A program made the position numbers and the translations under genes. From contig NC_092572.1 in assembly GCF_037975245.1 (NCBI RefSeq), positions 5,967,501 through 6,031,500 of the forward strand: a stretch of DNA of 64,000 nt, read 5' to 3'. Positions 19,910-31,801 of the stretch are shown here, piece by piece. This stretch comes from Apostichopus japonicus (Eukaryota > Echinodermata > Holothuroidea > Aspidochirotida > Stichopodidae). The notes beneath the pieces are model-generated. The model saw only the letters and a list, made by a program, of their open reading frames with translations. It was not told where the DNA came from and did no database searches. Position 1 is the stretch's first letter, and each line of letters begins with the position of its first letter.

Positions 19910-22011
19910 GTATCATGACGAACGACGAAGATGTTAGAGAATATAAAACATTCTGGATTATTAAGTTATTTTCAAATATACACTCAGAAAACTAGGTTGG
20001 TATAGTATCTCAAAATTAGTCATATAAGAAGGACAGGGAAAGAAGTTTGTCATATTCAAGATTCATTTTGAGTAATTTTATCCACCAAATTTTCTCAATG
20101 TATGGTTTGATGGAAAAAAATATTTTAAAGCAAACTTTTCCATAAGCACATTTTGGATTGTGATGTTCAGAAAGGTGAATAACTTCAGTTCCTGCTTTTC
20201 AATCATTGTTTCATTATAATAAAATAAATATTAATCACATTTTGAACCTAACAAGAGCATCAATGACGCAGTATCTCAATACTGGAAGTTCTAATTTCGA
20301 TTCCTAGTTTCTTATCTTTGCTCTGTCTCTACAATTATCAATATCAATGTATATAATATTTTTGGTCATATAGTTTGACGTCAATGACAACAGTCAAATA
20401 AGAAGAGGCGAACAATTCGACCATATTCTTGATGCCCGCCTTGAGAAAGCTAGGCCTATCGACCTATTGTAGGTCACTGTAGACTGTAGTGGTGACTACC
20501 ATCAAAACTGTGTACACTTCCAATTATCAAAACAACCCACGTTTTTCCATCTCAATAATTTTGACATAAAGATTTCGTGGATTTATGACTTGGAAAAAAT
20601 GATGTACATATGTAGAATATAAGTTTTAAATTGAAAGTGATGGGTGGCCTCCTCCTCCCCTAATAGCCACCCCAGTTCCTCTCCATTTTAGTATTTTCTT
20701 TTAATTCTTTGTATATTTGATGTCAAACATCACAGGTTCAAAAGAAAGCTAAACATACTTCTTATAACCTTATTATATCCTTATAAATAAGACATAACCT
20801 TATCCAATTTTTATAGTCTTATAAAAGTTGTAATGCTATGGCCGGCTCTTTTATACATACTCCAGTGAAAATAAAATGTGATAGATTATAATTTTTGTTT
20901 TTAATTCTTTTTTTTGGGGGGGGGGGTTAAAGAAATATACCAAACAAGCTGTTAATTCATAATGATGCTTCATTCTAGAAATGCACAATATACACTCTAT
21001 TCCAAATGAATAGTTGTTGTATTATCCCATTAACATTATGTTAAATTTATGGAGTCACAGATAATATAAGTTGGAAACTTAACTTAAAAATTAAAACACA
21101 CTAAGGCAATCAAACAAACTTACTGTACCATGGCCCAAAACTGCCTGAACACCACCAGTACAATGCTAATGTGGCTATTACTAAATGAAGGCCTAATATA
21201 GAATGCATTAGGCCTAGCCTAAACTTGTAGCCTTCAGCAGCACAACAAAGTGTATACGTAATTATACAAAATACCTGATGGGCAATCAAACAAACTTATC
21301 ATGACTCTTGCTCTGAAAAACTACCTGAACAAAAGAACAATCTTTAAATTGATATTACTAAAACCATGGAGCTATAAACAGACGAAGTCCTAATATAAAT
21401 TAAATGCACAACAATGTGTATATGGAATTAGTGTGCATTGGTCGTGAGGGTGACCATTTTCGTATATCTAACATGTAGCTGCCATGAGGCATAGCCAATC
21501 TGCTACAAACCAGACTTGGAGGCGGGGCTTGAGTCATAGCCAATCTGCTACACAAGACTTGGAGGCGGGGCTTAATCATCAAAAACAATGAAACAAACAA
21601 GTTTTGGAGCGTGTGCAAAAAGGCCTCATTTCAACTGTTTTTCAGAGGGATTTGGCCAAATTTGGACATAAATCGGTGAAAAAGTCATAGAATGAGATAC
21701 AATTCTGGAATAAAAAATAGTAACTTTTGTTGGCCTATATGATGTATACTTGCTCTGGAAATTCCAGAGAAAAAGAACTTTGTATGAAGACGCTGAAAAA
21801 TTTTTAAGAGAAGAGAGAGTCCCACTTACTGTTACAATATCTCTATACATGTAATGTATTGAGATAAAAATGTTCAAACAATTCAACCAAGAAGAAAGTG
21901 CATTACCGATCCCTTTTTTTTGGGGGGGGGGGGCTGTTGAGCTCTTTATATGTTAATTTATTCTTAGAAATATACCAATTGTGCAAACATTCCGCATATT
22001 AAAGAAGTTAT
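19910..22011. other. Gene-free stretch with a small tandem duplication
   Basis: No coding region recognised. At 21490-21572 a ~45-bp segment (CATAGCCAATCTGCTACA followed by CTTGGAGGCGGGGCTT) is present twice. G homopolymers lie at 20917 and 21922. Confidence 0.5.
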
Positions 22012-22039
22012 CGCAGTGAAAACTTAAATTGGTTCACCG

Positions 22040-22350
22040 ACTAACATAACGTTAGTCCATCTGGTGCCTCTCCCGACTAACATAGCCTTAGTCAGTCGCT
22101 ATACCGACTAATTTATTCCTTAGTCAGTTGGATTTCTTAGTCGGTCATCTTAGTCCGTCATCTTAGTCGATCAACAATTTCTTAGTCGGTAAATGTATAT
22201 TAGTCAGTTACATTAGTTGGTGACATTAGTCGGTCTTTACCGACTAATTTATATGAGCCACCGACTAGTTTATAGCAGGTTTTACATTAGTCAGGATGGT
22301 GCCTCTCCCGACTAACCTTTCTTAGTCGGTATCGACTGACTAGTTGCACT
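22040..22350. repeat. Left subterminal array, TTAGTCGGT motif
   Basis: More than ten copies of TTAGTCGGT, TTAGTCAGT or their complements in both orientations within about 300 bp. Subterminal arrays of this kind are binding sites for CACTA transposase in known elements. Binding here is inferred. Confidence 0.75.
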
Positions 22351-23026
22351 GACTAGAATCACTGAAAGAATTAAACCCGACTAGTTTCACTGACTAGCAT
22401 CACTGAGAGAAAAGAGAGCAGAAGAAACACAAATAATGTGTACGTTGGCAGTATTTATTTCTGATAAAACTTCTGATGTCTACAAAGGCTGACTTTCGAC
22501 AGATAGAGAAGAAATCACTGTAAACAAAATCTGAAAATATGATTTTATTCCAACAAAGTTAAGACAAGTTAATGGACCAAACATGAATCGCAAAAGTATA
22601 GCACTGCACAATAATGCAAAGTTGATTCTTGGGCAAGGGTTCCTCATGACTTTCGTTTTAAAGTGGTACCCCAAATCGACACCAGTTAAGTCTTCACGAA
22701 CAAAGAATGTTTCTCTTAACTACAAATGGCCTCCCACTTGTCTTCAGGAAGCCAAAATCTGCACCATTATTGACCTGTGAACAGAAAATATGATATACGT
22801 GTAAGCACAGATACAGATATAGCACATGATAACTCACATTATCATAAACATACATTTACATTAAAACTTTATAACATATTGGGAGGTATACATTTAAATC
22901 TAGGTCCCTCAAATTATAAGCCAGGAATAGCAGCTTTACCAAATAATTATTAGCTTTGCACAGCATAACACCAAGTTATTTTTCAAAGCTTAATAATTAT
23001 GTTAATCATGTTAATAATGATCCCAA

Positions 23027-25137
23027 TAGACCGGGAGCCCAGAGGGTTTGGTTAGCTGGGAAGGTAACCAATTGCCTTGTACATCACAATGTTCACAGTG
23101 CATTCCTGTATATGAAACCAGACGACTGGCAAACCGACTGTGGTGGGTGTGGCTGGGAGAGCAATTTTAAAGTCACCTGATAGCTAACCTAGATCAGTTT
23201 TTATGGTAACACATCAAAGTAAATGTGTCAGGTATGGCCCCAAGAGCAACAAATGGCCATTGCCAGTAATTATTGGTGGTGGGGTACCCCTGCCAGTGAA
23301 CTATAATTGACCCCTCAAGGCTGACCTAGGTCAGCTCATGAGGTAACCACTTGAAACCTACTGGAAAGTGTTGGTTAGGACTTCAGATACAAGGGATGGG
23401 CATTGCCAGTAATTTTTATTGGTGGGGTAGCCCTGCCAGTAGACCCCCAAAATGCCCATCCCCCATTGACCTAGATGAGCTCATGATGTAACCAGTTGAA
23501 AACTACTGGAAAATGGTATCACTTCATATGTAAGGGATGGGCATTTCCAGTAATTTATATTGGGGGGGGGGGGTTCCCCTGCCAGTAGACCCCCAAAATG
23601 CCCATTCCCTCATTGACCTAGGTCAGCTCATGAGATAACCAGTTGAAAAATTACTGGAAAATGATAGGTATCACTTCATATGTAAGGGATGGGCATTTCC
23701 AGTCATTTACATTGGTGGGGTAACCCTGCCAGTAGACCCCCAAAATGCCCATCCCTCATTGACCTAGGTCAGCTCATGATGTAACCAGTTGAAAACTACT
23801 GGAAAATGGTATCACTTCATATGTAAGGGATGGGCATTTCCAGTCATTTACATTGGTGGGGTAACCCTGCCAGTAGACCCCCAAAATGCCCATCCCCCAT
23901 TGACCTAGATTAGCTCATGATGTAACCAGTTGAAAACTACTGGAAAATGGTATCACTTCATATGTAAGGGATGGGCATTTCCAGTAATTTATATTGGGGG
24001 GGGGGCGTACCCCTGCCAGTAGACCCCCAAAATGCCCATTCCCTCATTGACCTAGGTCAGCTCATGAGATAACCAGTTGAAAAATTACTGGAAAATGATA
24101 GGTATCACTTCATATGTAAGGGATGGGCATTTCCAGTCATTTACATTGGTGGGGTAACCCTGCCAGTAGACCCCCAAAATGCCCATCCCCATTGACCTAG
24201 ATTAGCTCATGATGTAACCAGTTGAAAACTACTGTAAAATGATTGGCAGGACTCTATATGTAAGGGATGGGCATTTCCAGTAATTTATATTAGTGGGGTA
24301 CCCCTGCCAGTAGACCCCCAAAATGCCCCCCCCCCCCTCATTGATCTAGGTCAGCTCATGATTTAACCAGTTGAAAACTACTGGAAAATGATTGGCAGGA
24401 CTCTGTATGTAAGGGATGGGCATTTCCAGTAATTTATATTAGTGGGGTACCCTTGCCAGTAGACCCCCAAAATGCCCCCCCCCCCTCATTGATCTAGGTC
24501 AGCTCATGATTTAACCAGTTGAAAACTACTGGAAAATGATTGACAGGATTCTATATGTAAGGGATGGGCGGACTCTGGCAGTGGTGGCCCACCAATATAA
24601 ATTACTGGAAATGCCCATCCTTACATATGAAGTGATACCTATCATTTTCCTGTAGGTTTCAACTGGTCAAATCATGAGCTCACCTAGGTCAATGAGGGGA
24701 TGGGCATATTGGGGGTCTACTGGCAGGGGTACCCCACCAATAAAAATTACTGGCAATGCCCATCCCTTGTATCTGAAGTCCTTACCAACATTTTCCAGTA
24801 GGTTTCAAGTGGTTACCTCATGAGCTGACCTAGGTCAGCCGTGAGGGGTCAATTGTTGATCACTGGCAGGGGTACCCCACCACCAATAATTACTGGCGAT
24901 GGCCATTTGTTGCTCTTGGGCCATACCTGACACATTGTTCTTACTTTGATGTGGTTACCATGAAAGCTGATCTAGGTTAGCTATTAGGTGACTTTAAAAT
25001 TGCTCTCCCAGCCACATCCACCACAGTCGGTTTGCCAGTCGTCAGGTTTCATATACAGGAATGCATTGTGAACATTGTGATGTACCAGGCAATTGGTTAC
25101 CTTCCCAGCTAACCAAACCCTCTGGACTCCCGCTCTA
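23027..25137. mobile_element. Foldback (long inverted repeat) element
   Basis: Inverted arms of about 550 bp: the left begins TAGACCGGGAGCCCAGAGGG, the right (complement) TAGAGCGGGAGTCCAGAGGG. Both then share GTTTGGTTAGCTGGGAAGGT and several hundred further bases. Both arms carry the same open stretch (RVWLAGKVTNCLVHHNVH), which is a result of the repeat rather than a gene. Between the arms lies a tandem array. TA at both ends could be a TA target duplication as in Tc1/mariner-type MITEs; that assignment is weak. It lies within the 22014-28439 CACTA element. Confidence 0.75.
23391..24570. repeat. Eight ~145-bp tandem units inside the foldback element
   Basis: AAGGGATGGGCAT starts recur at about 23391, 23532, 23683, 23825, 23966, 24118, 24262, 24411 and 24559 (spacing 141-152 bp). 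Units share CCAGTAGACCCCCAAAATGC and GACCTAGGTCAGCTCATGA. After 24570 about two units follow in the opposite orientation. Confidence 0.9.
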
Positions 25138-25354
25138 CAGATCAGTGAAAATTTGACCAAACTTATGAAGCTTGCAAGTAAATGATATACTAGACTGTTT
25201 TTTTTTAAAAACAGGTTATGAAAAGTATCTTTAATATCATTAAACAGTTGGGTACAATAGTTAAACTCACTCTTCCATCTTTTTTCTCTATGGTACTTGT
25301 TCCTTTGCTTTTTGGACTCTTGGATAAACTCTTTTGTTCTGCGAAGGGTACCAA

Positions 25355-25492
25355 CTACCAATATATCATCTTAAAACATGTCTTTAAGCCATATATAACA
25401 CAGTTCTCCTCTTCTGTTGTTGCCTCCACACTGGTGTCGTACATCACAGGAAACCTCACCCTTGACTTAGACATTTGGCTTTTCAATTCCTG
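25355..25492 (-). other. Possible remnant coding exon
   Basis: After TTCCAG on the minus strand the frame reads QELKSQMSKSRVRFPVMYDT and continues about 25 codons to TAG. Composition is protein-like, but no family is recognised. It could be a leftover exon of the surrounding element or chance. Confidence 0.25.
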
Positions 25493-26536
25493 CTGGAAGA
25501 AAGAAACAGCAAAGTATTCATCATTTGAAAAAAAAATTACATAAAGTTGTCACCACAAAGTTATGTGAGATTTGCTTCCAATATAGTCTCAAAACACAAT
25601 CCCAAAGTTTGAAGCAGACTGTATAAAGCTGAAAATTTGAACGAGAGTGTCATCACCATTGCAACCAGAATCAAATGCCCAGATTACAGAGATAATAAAA
25701 CATGGGCTAAATCTTTGTTTGTTTTTATGATCTTTAAAAATATAAAATTTTAGAAACAGAAATGCACTGAGCCAACTTATTTATAGGCCTAATCGTTTTT
25801 AGTTGTTATTTTGCTTGCTCACATAACAAGCCTGTTTAGACCTAGGCTAGAGGAGAATCAGTACTTTTACACACTAAGTTTGTTTTGATTTAGTCTTACT
25901 AGTAGTACTAAAGTATATAATGGACCGGCGAAGACTAGAGAATACCCAGAGTTTTAGCAACTGCGTTAAACTGTATCATCTGATCTATTATTTACGTCAA
26001 TGAGTTTCATTCAATCTAGGATCAAAAAGAGAAAACTAATTAATCTTAACCTTTAAACTTTGCTACTAAACAGATATGCTTGAATTACAAATAAATGTCA
26101 AAAAACATCATAATCTACGAATCGATGCATATACATATACATAAACAGAATAATTTGAATTCGCGCAAGTGAACCCTGCACTACATGTACTGGACAGAAA
26201 AAAAAACCTGCAATTAGACCAAACTAAACATACTAAATTTTCCGTTACTTCTACATAAAATATCAATACAAATACAACAACTTACTCTTTTGGCAGTATA
26301 CTAAAAGCACATGTTATAATAACTTCAGACTATCAAGCTTTCCTGAGAAAAAACGGTTAATACTTCTTACAGTAAACAAGTCGACCGTGAAGGATGTCGC
26401 AATTGTTTCCTGGGCGTGACCGGAAATTAAATACTAAAAAATGATAAATGAAAAGGTTAAATAGAACTGAAGCGTGCATCCTGACTGCTTTTTGTTCAGC
26501 CTACTGTGACTGTACGTTTGAAGGTCTAGCCTTGCT

Positions 26537-27627
26537 CAGTGGCGGCGGAACCGGGGGGGCTTGGGGGGCTCAGCCCCCCCAATGAAAAAGTTGAGGGGGC
26601 AAATGCATGATAAGCCCCCCCAATATTTACCAAGGCTCCGAAACGTGCATCTGCCCATTTTTCAATGCATACTTGTCGATCTGTCCGATGCACACATATA
26701 CTATATAGGTGTAATAATTTTAGTAATTGCTGGGGGACCCTCGGCCCGTCCCCTGGCTATAGACCACATTGTCACCCCAACCGCGTCTTCACACCCTGTG
26801 AAAAGTGGAAGCAGTGAGTGTGAGTACCAGTAAGCGTAACACAACTTCGTCTTAGGCCAATGACTTGCCTCATTTCAGCCAGTTCTCCAACATCCCCTTA
26901 CTTAGTGGCGGAGCGTCCATATATACAGTCAGGGGGCGGATGCCCCCCCCCCCCCCTGACAGACTCAAATGGACTGCTGGCGCCCTTTTCAGCTTTTCAC
27001 TATACTTTTTACTTATTCGCTATTATTGACTATTTTATTGCGCTCTCATATACCTATTGACATTTGTCATATTCTGTTGGTGTAATTTTCCGACAAAATG
27101 GCGACGACACCTATTTATTCTCCGTTTATCTGCAAATTAGCAAGGCCCGGAAAGGGTCATTTCCTGCAATCTAGGGAGTATCTTTACTCAAAATGTTTAT
27201 GTACGCTCCGCGCCAACCTGTGGTGGCGCTCCGCTTAGATAGTGTCGAAAGCGCCCCTACAGACCATTCTTGCCCCCCCCCCGACCAATACCCCTAGCTC
27301 CGCCACTGCCCTTACTACACTCAAAAACGTCTTTGCGAGTACACTACGAGTATAATAGCTACTCTCGTAAAACACCATCGAATACACAAATTACAATATT
27401 TTTACAGACTTTTACGTGCAATCTGAGAAATTGCAAACTTGAGACCCATATTTTAGGGCTAGGTATTCGCAGCATAAAACACACGGGAAGTGCCGTTTCC
27501 AGCCATCTGGGGGTTTGAAATAACCCAAAATTTTCTTGTACGCTCCGCGCCAACTGATGGTGGCGCTCCGCTTAGATAGTCTCCACACATTAGCCCCCCC
27601 AATAATTTTTCCGTTCCGCCGCGCCTG
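26537..27627. mobile_element. hAT-type MITE, outer
   Basis: Flanked by a perfect 8-bp direct repeat GCCTTGCT (26529-26536 and 27628-27635). The termini are related inverted repeats: CAGTGGCGGCGGAACCGG on the left, and CAGGCGCGGCGGAACGG as complement on the right. CAG-like ends with an 8-bp duplication are the hAT signature. No transposase is present. A second, related element is inserted at 26903-27308. Confidence 0.85.
26903..27308. mobile_element. hAT-type MITE, nested
   Basis: A 406-bp element with a perfect 8-bp duplication CCCTTACT (26895-26902 and 27309-27316). Its ends are TAGTGGCGGAGC and the complement of CAGTGGCGGAGC. It shares an internal phrase (GGTGGCGCTCCGCTTAGATA, about 27217 and 27556) with the outer element, so both belong to one family. 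Confidence 0.85.
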
Positions 27628-28043
27628 GCCTTGCTTATTCAATATCACAAAGCCTACCCATTTAGATTCACATGGGAAATTACAGGAAATCTTTACCAAA
27701 TGAGTGTAGACTTCAAATAAACTATTGAGACTTATAGTTCCAGCATTTGCTTGGGAATAAATTAGAAGATTATGTGCCACTGTTCAATTTAGCCCAATTC
27801 ACACATAATACATTGTTAATTGGTGTTTAGAATGCACACTTTAGTGTTGAGAATGCACTGCAGTACCTAGTAGAAGCCTATAGGCTACTCGCTGTCATTG
27901 CACTTGTGTATTGCGAAACGCCAGCGTGACAACGGTAGCGTTACACTAACCATAATACAGTACTAGTGCCAGTGGCCTAACAATTAACTTTAATTTTACC
28001 TTCAAGTTAAAGGAATAACAGGTAGGCCGATGATGGCAGTTAA

Positions 28044-28160
28044 TACCTCCATTCTTCTAAAGACCTTCTTGGGTGATTTACGGTTGAAAGTTGCTTAGAG
28101 TGATCGTATGAAACTATGCCAAGTCCAGCAAGCTGCCGTTGCCTCTCGGTTTCCAAATTG
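28044..28160 (-). other. Possible remnant coding exon
   Basis: The minus strand reads ETERQRQLAGLGIVSYDHSK and goes on to NHPRRSLEEW, with a possible donor (GGAG|GTATTA) just before a stop. No family is recognised. Its position near the right end would fit a first exon of a leftward gene in the element. Confidence 0.25.
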
Positions 28161-28185
28161 AAGTGAATCGAATTGGGTTAAAATA

Positions 28186-28435
28186 CATTAGTCCGTGGAC
28201 ACCGACTAAGCTACGATTATGGCGTAAATCGGGTGTCCGTATCGTTCTTAGTCCATGGGTTAAAATACCTTAGTCCGTCGCCACCGACTAAGCTGCGATT
28301 ATATTTTCCTTAATCAGTGTAAACTGACTGAGAAGCAGCGATGAAACGAAGATTTTTGATAGTCCGTGTGCATTGACTAATGTTACAGACTAATTTAACG
28401 TTAGTCCGTCGCAATATTGACTAGTTTATTTTTTC
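28186..28435. repeat. Right subterminal array, TTAGTCCGT motif
   Basis: Several copies of TTAGTCCGT and ACCGACTAAG in both orientations, matching the array at 22040-22350 and ending at the CACTG terminus. Confidence 0.75.
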
Positions 28436-28441
28436 AGTGCG

Positions 28442-29579
28442 TTACAAATTGAATTGTCGTAGAATTCTCGAATTGTCGCGAATTGTCGTTATAGGCTATC
28501 TACAGCTCCACCAGATTGCGAACTGAGCATTTCGTATAACGATGACTGCACTGATTCCAAGCTGACTTGCTTTGTGCTAATGCATCACCAGGTGTTGGAA
28601 CACTGTTAAGTTTTTTTCAATCATGCTGGTGAACTCATTCAAGGTCCAATTAAATCCCCATACAGCACACGATACTTATGTAAAAGCTAACGTGGAGTTG
28701 GCGTATGGTTGTAGAGGATGTATTAGCCTTTTCAACGGAAATACTTCGTATGTATCGAAAACATCAATTTGAACCATAGGTATGACACCACACTATCTTC
28801 ACTCAATATTCAAAATGTTTAATTGTTTTGTTTTGTCCTTTTCTTATTTGCTTTAAGGGATGATGTGTGGTCAGCTACTCTTATTAATGAGACTCTGGTG
28901 GTCTTCATTTGTTCCAAACTAACGATAAACAAGTACCTGAAATAGTCCGAAAGACATATTATGCAAAGAAAATCAAAATTATGTAATAACCTTCCTAAAA
29001 TAGTTTTAAAGAGAGATCCGATATTTCCTTATAGGTAAATGTATGTTTAAATCTCGATTTCTGTCAACATTTTTAATGTGTTTACATCCTTTAATAACAA
29101 AGGGGAATCATAAACAGCCATTAATATCCGCTATTGTAAAATATTTTACTCTGTAAATTTTCAATACTGTAAATTCCTGCAAAAAAATATTCACCTTGCT
29201 ATATCATGTGAACTTTCAGCGTCAAGTGTGACATTTTTACATCACTCTGTCTTAATGTAACTCGTAATATGTCAATGGTACTTTCTATTACTATATTGGA
29301 AAAAAAAGTTGATATCGATTAATTTATTAATTTATTTTAAATGGCTTCAAACTCAACGGAATACATTCACTCATTATATTCAGACGCGTACTTCCAAATA
29401 TTAAAGAAAAATATTTCTTGTCCAGTTATTCGAACTTTCGACTTTTTACTTTTTACCGTTTGTTGACCTTGTTTTCAAATGAATGAAACAGCTTTCATTT
29501 TTCTTTTTCCTTTTTCATTCTATCTTAGTTTTCTCAGAAGAATATACCGGGCTCTTTACTGTTGGCACGAGTGCTTTAC
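28442..29579. other. Gene-free spacer between two CACTA elements
   Basis: AT-rich; nothing coding recognised on either strand. Confidence 0.5.
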
Positions 29580-29668
29580 TGCACTGTTAAAAAAAATTCT
29601 GTTAAAATACAGAATTTCTCTGGCAGCAGAGTTTCCAGGAAATGTCTGTTATTTCCAACTGCAGATAA

Positions 29669-30290
29669 TCTATGTAAAATAAACAGTCTAAAACTGTTAT
29701 TAATACAGTTTATTTCTTTCATTATAACAGTTTTTGTCCGTAAACTTACTGTACGACGACCGTTATTTTACACCATATTCTATGTAAAATAAACAGTCTG
29801 AAACTGTTATTTATACAGTTTTTTCCCCCAATTATAACAGTTTCTGTCCGTAAAATTACTGTACGTCAACCGTTATTTTACACCATATTCTATGTAAAAT
29901 AAACAGTCTGAAACTGTTATTTACACAGTTTTCCCCCCAATTATAACAGTTTCTGTCCGTAAAATCACTGTACGTCAACCGTTATTTTACACCATATTCT
30001 ATGTAAAATAAACAGTTTAAACTGTTATTATACAGTTTTTATTTTGCATTATAAAAGTCTTTGTCCGTAAAATTACTGTACGACGACCGTAATTTTACAC
30101 TGAATTCTATGTTAAATACACAGTATGAGAGCGTAATTCATACAGTTTTTCTTTGCATTATAAAAGTTTTCATCCGTAAATTACTATATGATAGCCGTTA
30201 TTTTACACTACATTCTATGTAAAATAAAGTCTGAAATGGTTATTTACACAGTTTTTCTTGAAATACAGTATGTCTTTTTCTCTGTAAAAT
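29669..30290. repeat. Outer subterminal array, left copy
   Basis: About six units of roughly 110 bp starting at TCTATGTAAAATAAACAG (29669, 29779, 29889, 29998, then more diverged). Each holds short AACTGTTAT and TTACTGTACG-like motifs. These are likely transposase-binding sites at the element's 3' end. Confidence 0.85.
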
Positions 30291-31801
30291 AACTGTATTG
30301 TGACTTTTAATTTACTGTATCTTTTAGGTAAAGTCTAGTCTTTAATGTTATCTATAGTCTTTTTCCTTGCAATAAATAGGTCTTTGTCTGTAAAATTGGC
30401 TGTCAGATGGAATTACTATTATCAGTGAGATTATAAAATAAAAAACAACTTATTGTTCTCTGAAACTTTTATTTACAACTTTAAAACTTGTTGAAACATA
30501 TTTTTGAACGTCAAAACCTTAAAAGTAATATATAAGACTGAACATCATAAGGCAATCTCTTATTGATGGCTGGGAATTTGCTGGGTGCCCCAGCCTTTCT
30601 TTTGGAAAAGGTTTTGTTATACAGACGATACTTTCATTGTTTGGAAATATACTGATAAGTCTGTATGTGGCCATATTTGTCTCTTCGGCCACTTCAGGAA
30701 ATCCTGGATCAGCCACTGAAAGTTTTCACAATTGACTGATCATAAAACACTAAGCTTTGACACCTGCTAGTTCCTGGCCCTTTCATTGCTCTACAACAAA
30801 GTTCCTTTCCCTCTTATTTACAGATGCACTTGAAGTATGCAAAGTTCACTCAAGGTCACTGTATTATGTGACCACAGAAACTTAGGTGTCTTCACTATTC
30901 TTCACTTAACTTTATTACAACTATGTTCATTTCATGTATTTTTAAATGTTCTAGCAGTATTAAATATATCGCTCATATACCATATTCACTTTAATGGGCA
31001 TATCAATGTTCACAGAAAATTAATACCTGTAACTGTGGTAACTCCTCTATTGCTGATAAGGATTGTATACTTTTTCTAATTTTCGTGACCTTCTTTAGCC
31101 CTTAAAGTTCAAAGTGGAAGTTAAAGACAAGGATATGTTACAATAGGTAAGAATAAAGATTAACTAATCTGTTAACCAAAGATATTGTAAATCATCTGAT
31201 CAAAAGATATATAAACAATGATTTGACCTTTGTACCCGTAAATGATTAAAAAAGTTGTCCTTATATTCCTGTGCTTCTGCTTGAGTGGAAGGAGCAGTTT
31301 TATGAAAAGATTTCATGTTAAAATTTAGCATAGAGATTTTATATTTTGACAACAAAATATAATTTAGATATCAAGCTTATAGCATTAACAAAATGAACAG
31401 AATGACTTGACATCTGAAACTATTATGGATTCAAAACTTTTCTAACATTTGTGAACCTGCTTGGAAGAGTTTCAGAGTTTATGGAGTTATTGGAAAGGTG
31501 TCATAATAGCACCAAATAATAGTCTGTAACAAGTTTGTCAACAAGTAAAACCTTGTAAATATCCACCAACAAAGTTAAACACAATAGTTTGAACTCTGTA
31601 TAAATGTTTAACTGTTCATTTGTAAATGAGACTTCTCTGTAGCTGGAGAGTCAATGGTTCCAGTTAAGGAGGCTCAAGAGGCTCGCTAACATTTTCTCAA
31701 CTAGGAACACCTTAAATCAACTAAGTGACCTAGATTTATAATTCAACGTTACCAAATTGTCAGACTAATGTGACGAATCATGGGAAGTGCCTGAAAAGCA
31801 T

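Larger units (their letters stand above)
22014..28439. mobile_element. CACTA-type element, 6.4 kb, host to nested insertions
   Basis: The right end read inward is CACTGAAAAAAT; the left end is CAGTGAAAACTT, one base off CACTG. Both ends are followed by arrays of a TTAGTCGGT/ACCGACTAA motif. The dinucleotide CG flanks both ends (22012-22013 and 28440-28441), a 2-bp target duplication as in CACTA elements. Inside are a foldback element (23027-25137) and nested hAT-type elements (26537-27627). No intact transposase is seen; two short minus-strand open pieces (25355-25492 and 28044-28160) might be remnants. The element is probably non-autonomous. Confidence 0.7.

Noticed and set aside
23040-23180. 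Conserved Cys-containing protein (RVWLAGKVTNCLVHHNVH), also at 24984-25130
   Set aside because: The open frame is present twice only because it lies in the inverted arms of the foldback element.
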